Shown piece by piece: positions 6,486 to 6,810 of a stretch of DNA of 6,810 nt. The DNA comes from an uncultured Roseateles sp. GTDB lineage: Bacteria > Pseudomonadota > Gammaproteobacteria > Burkholderiales > Burkholderiaceae. Under the pieces are notes generated by a model. It saw nothing but the letters and a program-made list of their open reading frames with translations, ran no database searches and was not told where the DNA came from. The stretch is from the NCBI GenBank assembly GCA_946480605.1, contig CAMLKW010000229.1, forward strand, positions 1 to 6,810, written 5' to 3'. Every line of letters begins with the position of its first letter. Position 1 is the first letter of the stretch. The position numbers and the translations under genes are program-made.

Positions 6486-6810
6486 ATGGACGTCAAAGTC
6501 GATATGCCCGTGGGCGAGCGTGCCAAGCTGTCGGTGCGCAACCTGAACTTCTACTACGGCGGCTTCCACGCGCTGAAGAACATCAACCTCGACATCCCCG
6601 AGAAGAAGGTCACCGCCTTCATCGGTCCGTCGGGCTGCGGCAAGTCGACGCTGCTGCGCACGCTGAATCGCATGTTCGAGCTCTATCCCGAGCAGCGGGC
6701 CGAAGGCGAGATCCTGCTGGACGGCGAGAACATCCTCGCGAGCAAGGACGACGTCTCGCTGATCCGCGCCAAGGTCGGCATGGTGTTCCAGAAGCCGACG
6801 CCGTTCCCGA
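6486..6810 (+). CDS. pstB: Phosphate ABC transporter ATP-binding protein PstB (5' part, continues past window)
   Basis: PstB is the cytoplasmic ATPase that powers phosphate import through PstCA. Only 108 codons are inside the window, and the frame is open at the right edge. ATG 6486 is preceded by AAGGAA (6475-6480), which overlaps the pstA stop. Visible parts are: a short N-terminal lead (1-14); the core start [25 protein letters not shown] (15-39), where the tandem Tyr at 23-24 would form the A-loop that stacks on adenine; Walker [10 protein letters not shown] (47-55); and the Q-loop segment [12 protein letters not shown] (97-108, Gln102), whose KPTPFP wording is typical of PstB. The ABC signature, Walker B and H-loop lie beyond the window. 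phoU would be expected next. Confidence 0.96.
   Translation, partial: MDVKVDMPVGERAKLSVRNLNFYYGGFHALKNINLDIPEKKVTAFIGPSGCGKSTLLRTLNRMFELYPEQRAEGEILLDGENILASKDDVSLIRAKVGMVFQKPTPFP

Noticed and set aside
1..6810. CRISPR array, tRNA, insertion sequence or attachment site
   Set aside because: No regularly spaced repeats, tRNA-like TTCRA arm with acceptor stem, transposase motifs or terminal inverted repeats were seen; gene order and composition look like stable core chromosome.

Overview
The window is a GC-rich, densely coding, single-direction stretch of what is most likely a betaproteobacterial (Burkholderiales) chromosome. Every supported gene is on the + strand. The order ftsH-folP-glmM-pstS-pstC-pstA-pstB joins two gene sets that, from general knowledge, lie side by side in many Burkholderiales, usually followed by phoU-phoB-phoR. 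The proteins resemble typical beta/gammaproteobacterial members. A genus cannot be assigned from sequence alone, although the compositional style would suit the Rubrivivax/Leptothrix/Ideonella group. No mobile element, CRISPR array, tRNA or rRNA is visible.

Region 1 (1-3148) is a housekeeping block. It holds the 3' part of ftsH (membrane AAA+ zinc protease, protease domain and tail), folP (dihydropteroate synthase, 280 aa) and glmM (phosphoglucosamine mutase, 444 aa). A strong intrinsic terminator (917-945) lies between ftsH and folP and ends only 12 bases before the folP start, so folP-glmM expression probably relies on read-through or on a promoter inside ftsH. A second hairpin (3167-3187) follows glmM.

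Region 2 (3149-3386) is the only long non-coding stretch, 238 bases. It carries the glmM hairpin, a cluster of TGAC half-sites at exact 11-base steps (3216-3249), and a second pair of TCAC half-sites 11 bases apart (3315-3332). That pair lies 10 bases upstream of a -10-like TAGGAT (3343-3348). This is the architecture of a PhoB-activated promoter and fits phosphate-starvation control of pstS.

Region 3 (3387-6810) is the high-affinity phosphate ABC importer: pstS (periplasmic binding protein), pstC and pstA (the two permeases) and the start of pstB (ATPase, cut by the window end). A terminator-like hairpin (4460-4480) after pstS would favour more binding protein than permease. pstC appears to start at a TTG codon. 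Between pstC and pstA is a short spacer containing a 20-codon open frame with its own Shine-Dalgarno sequence. It overlaps the pstC stop (ATGA) and the pstA start (TGATG). This small cistron or repeat-like spacer is the least explained element in an otherwise ordinary region.
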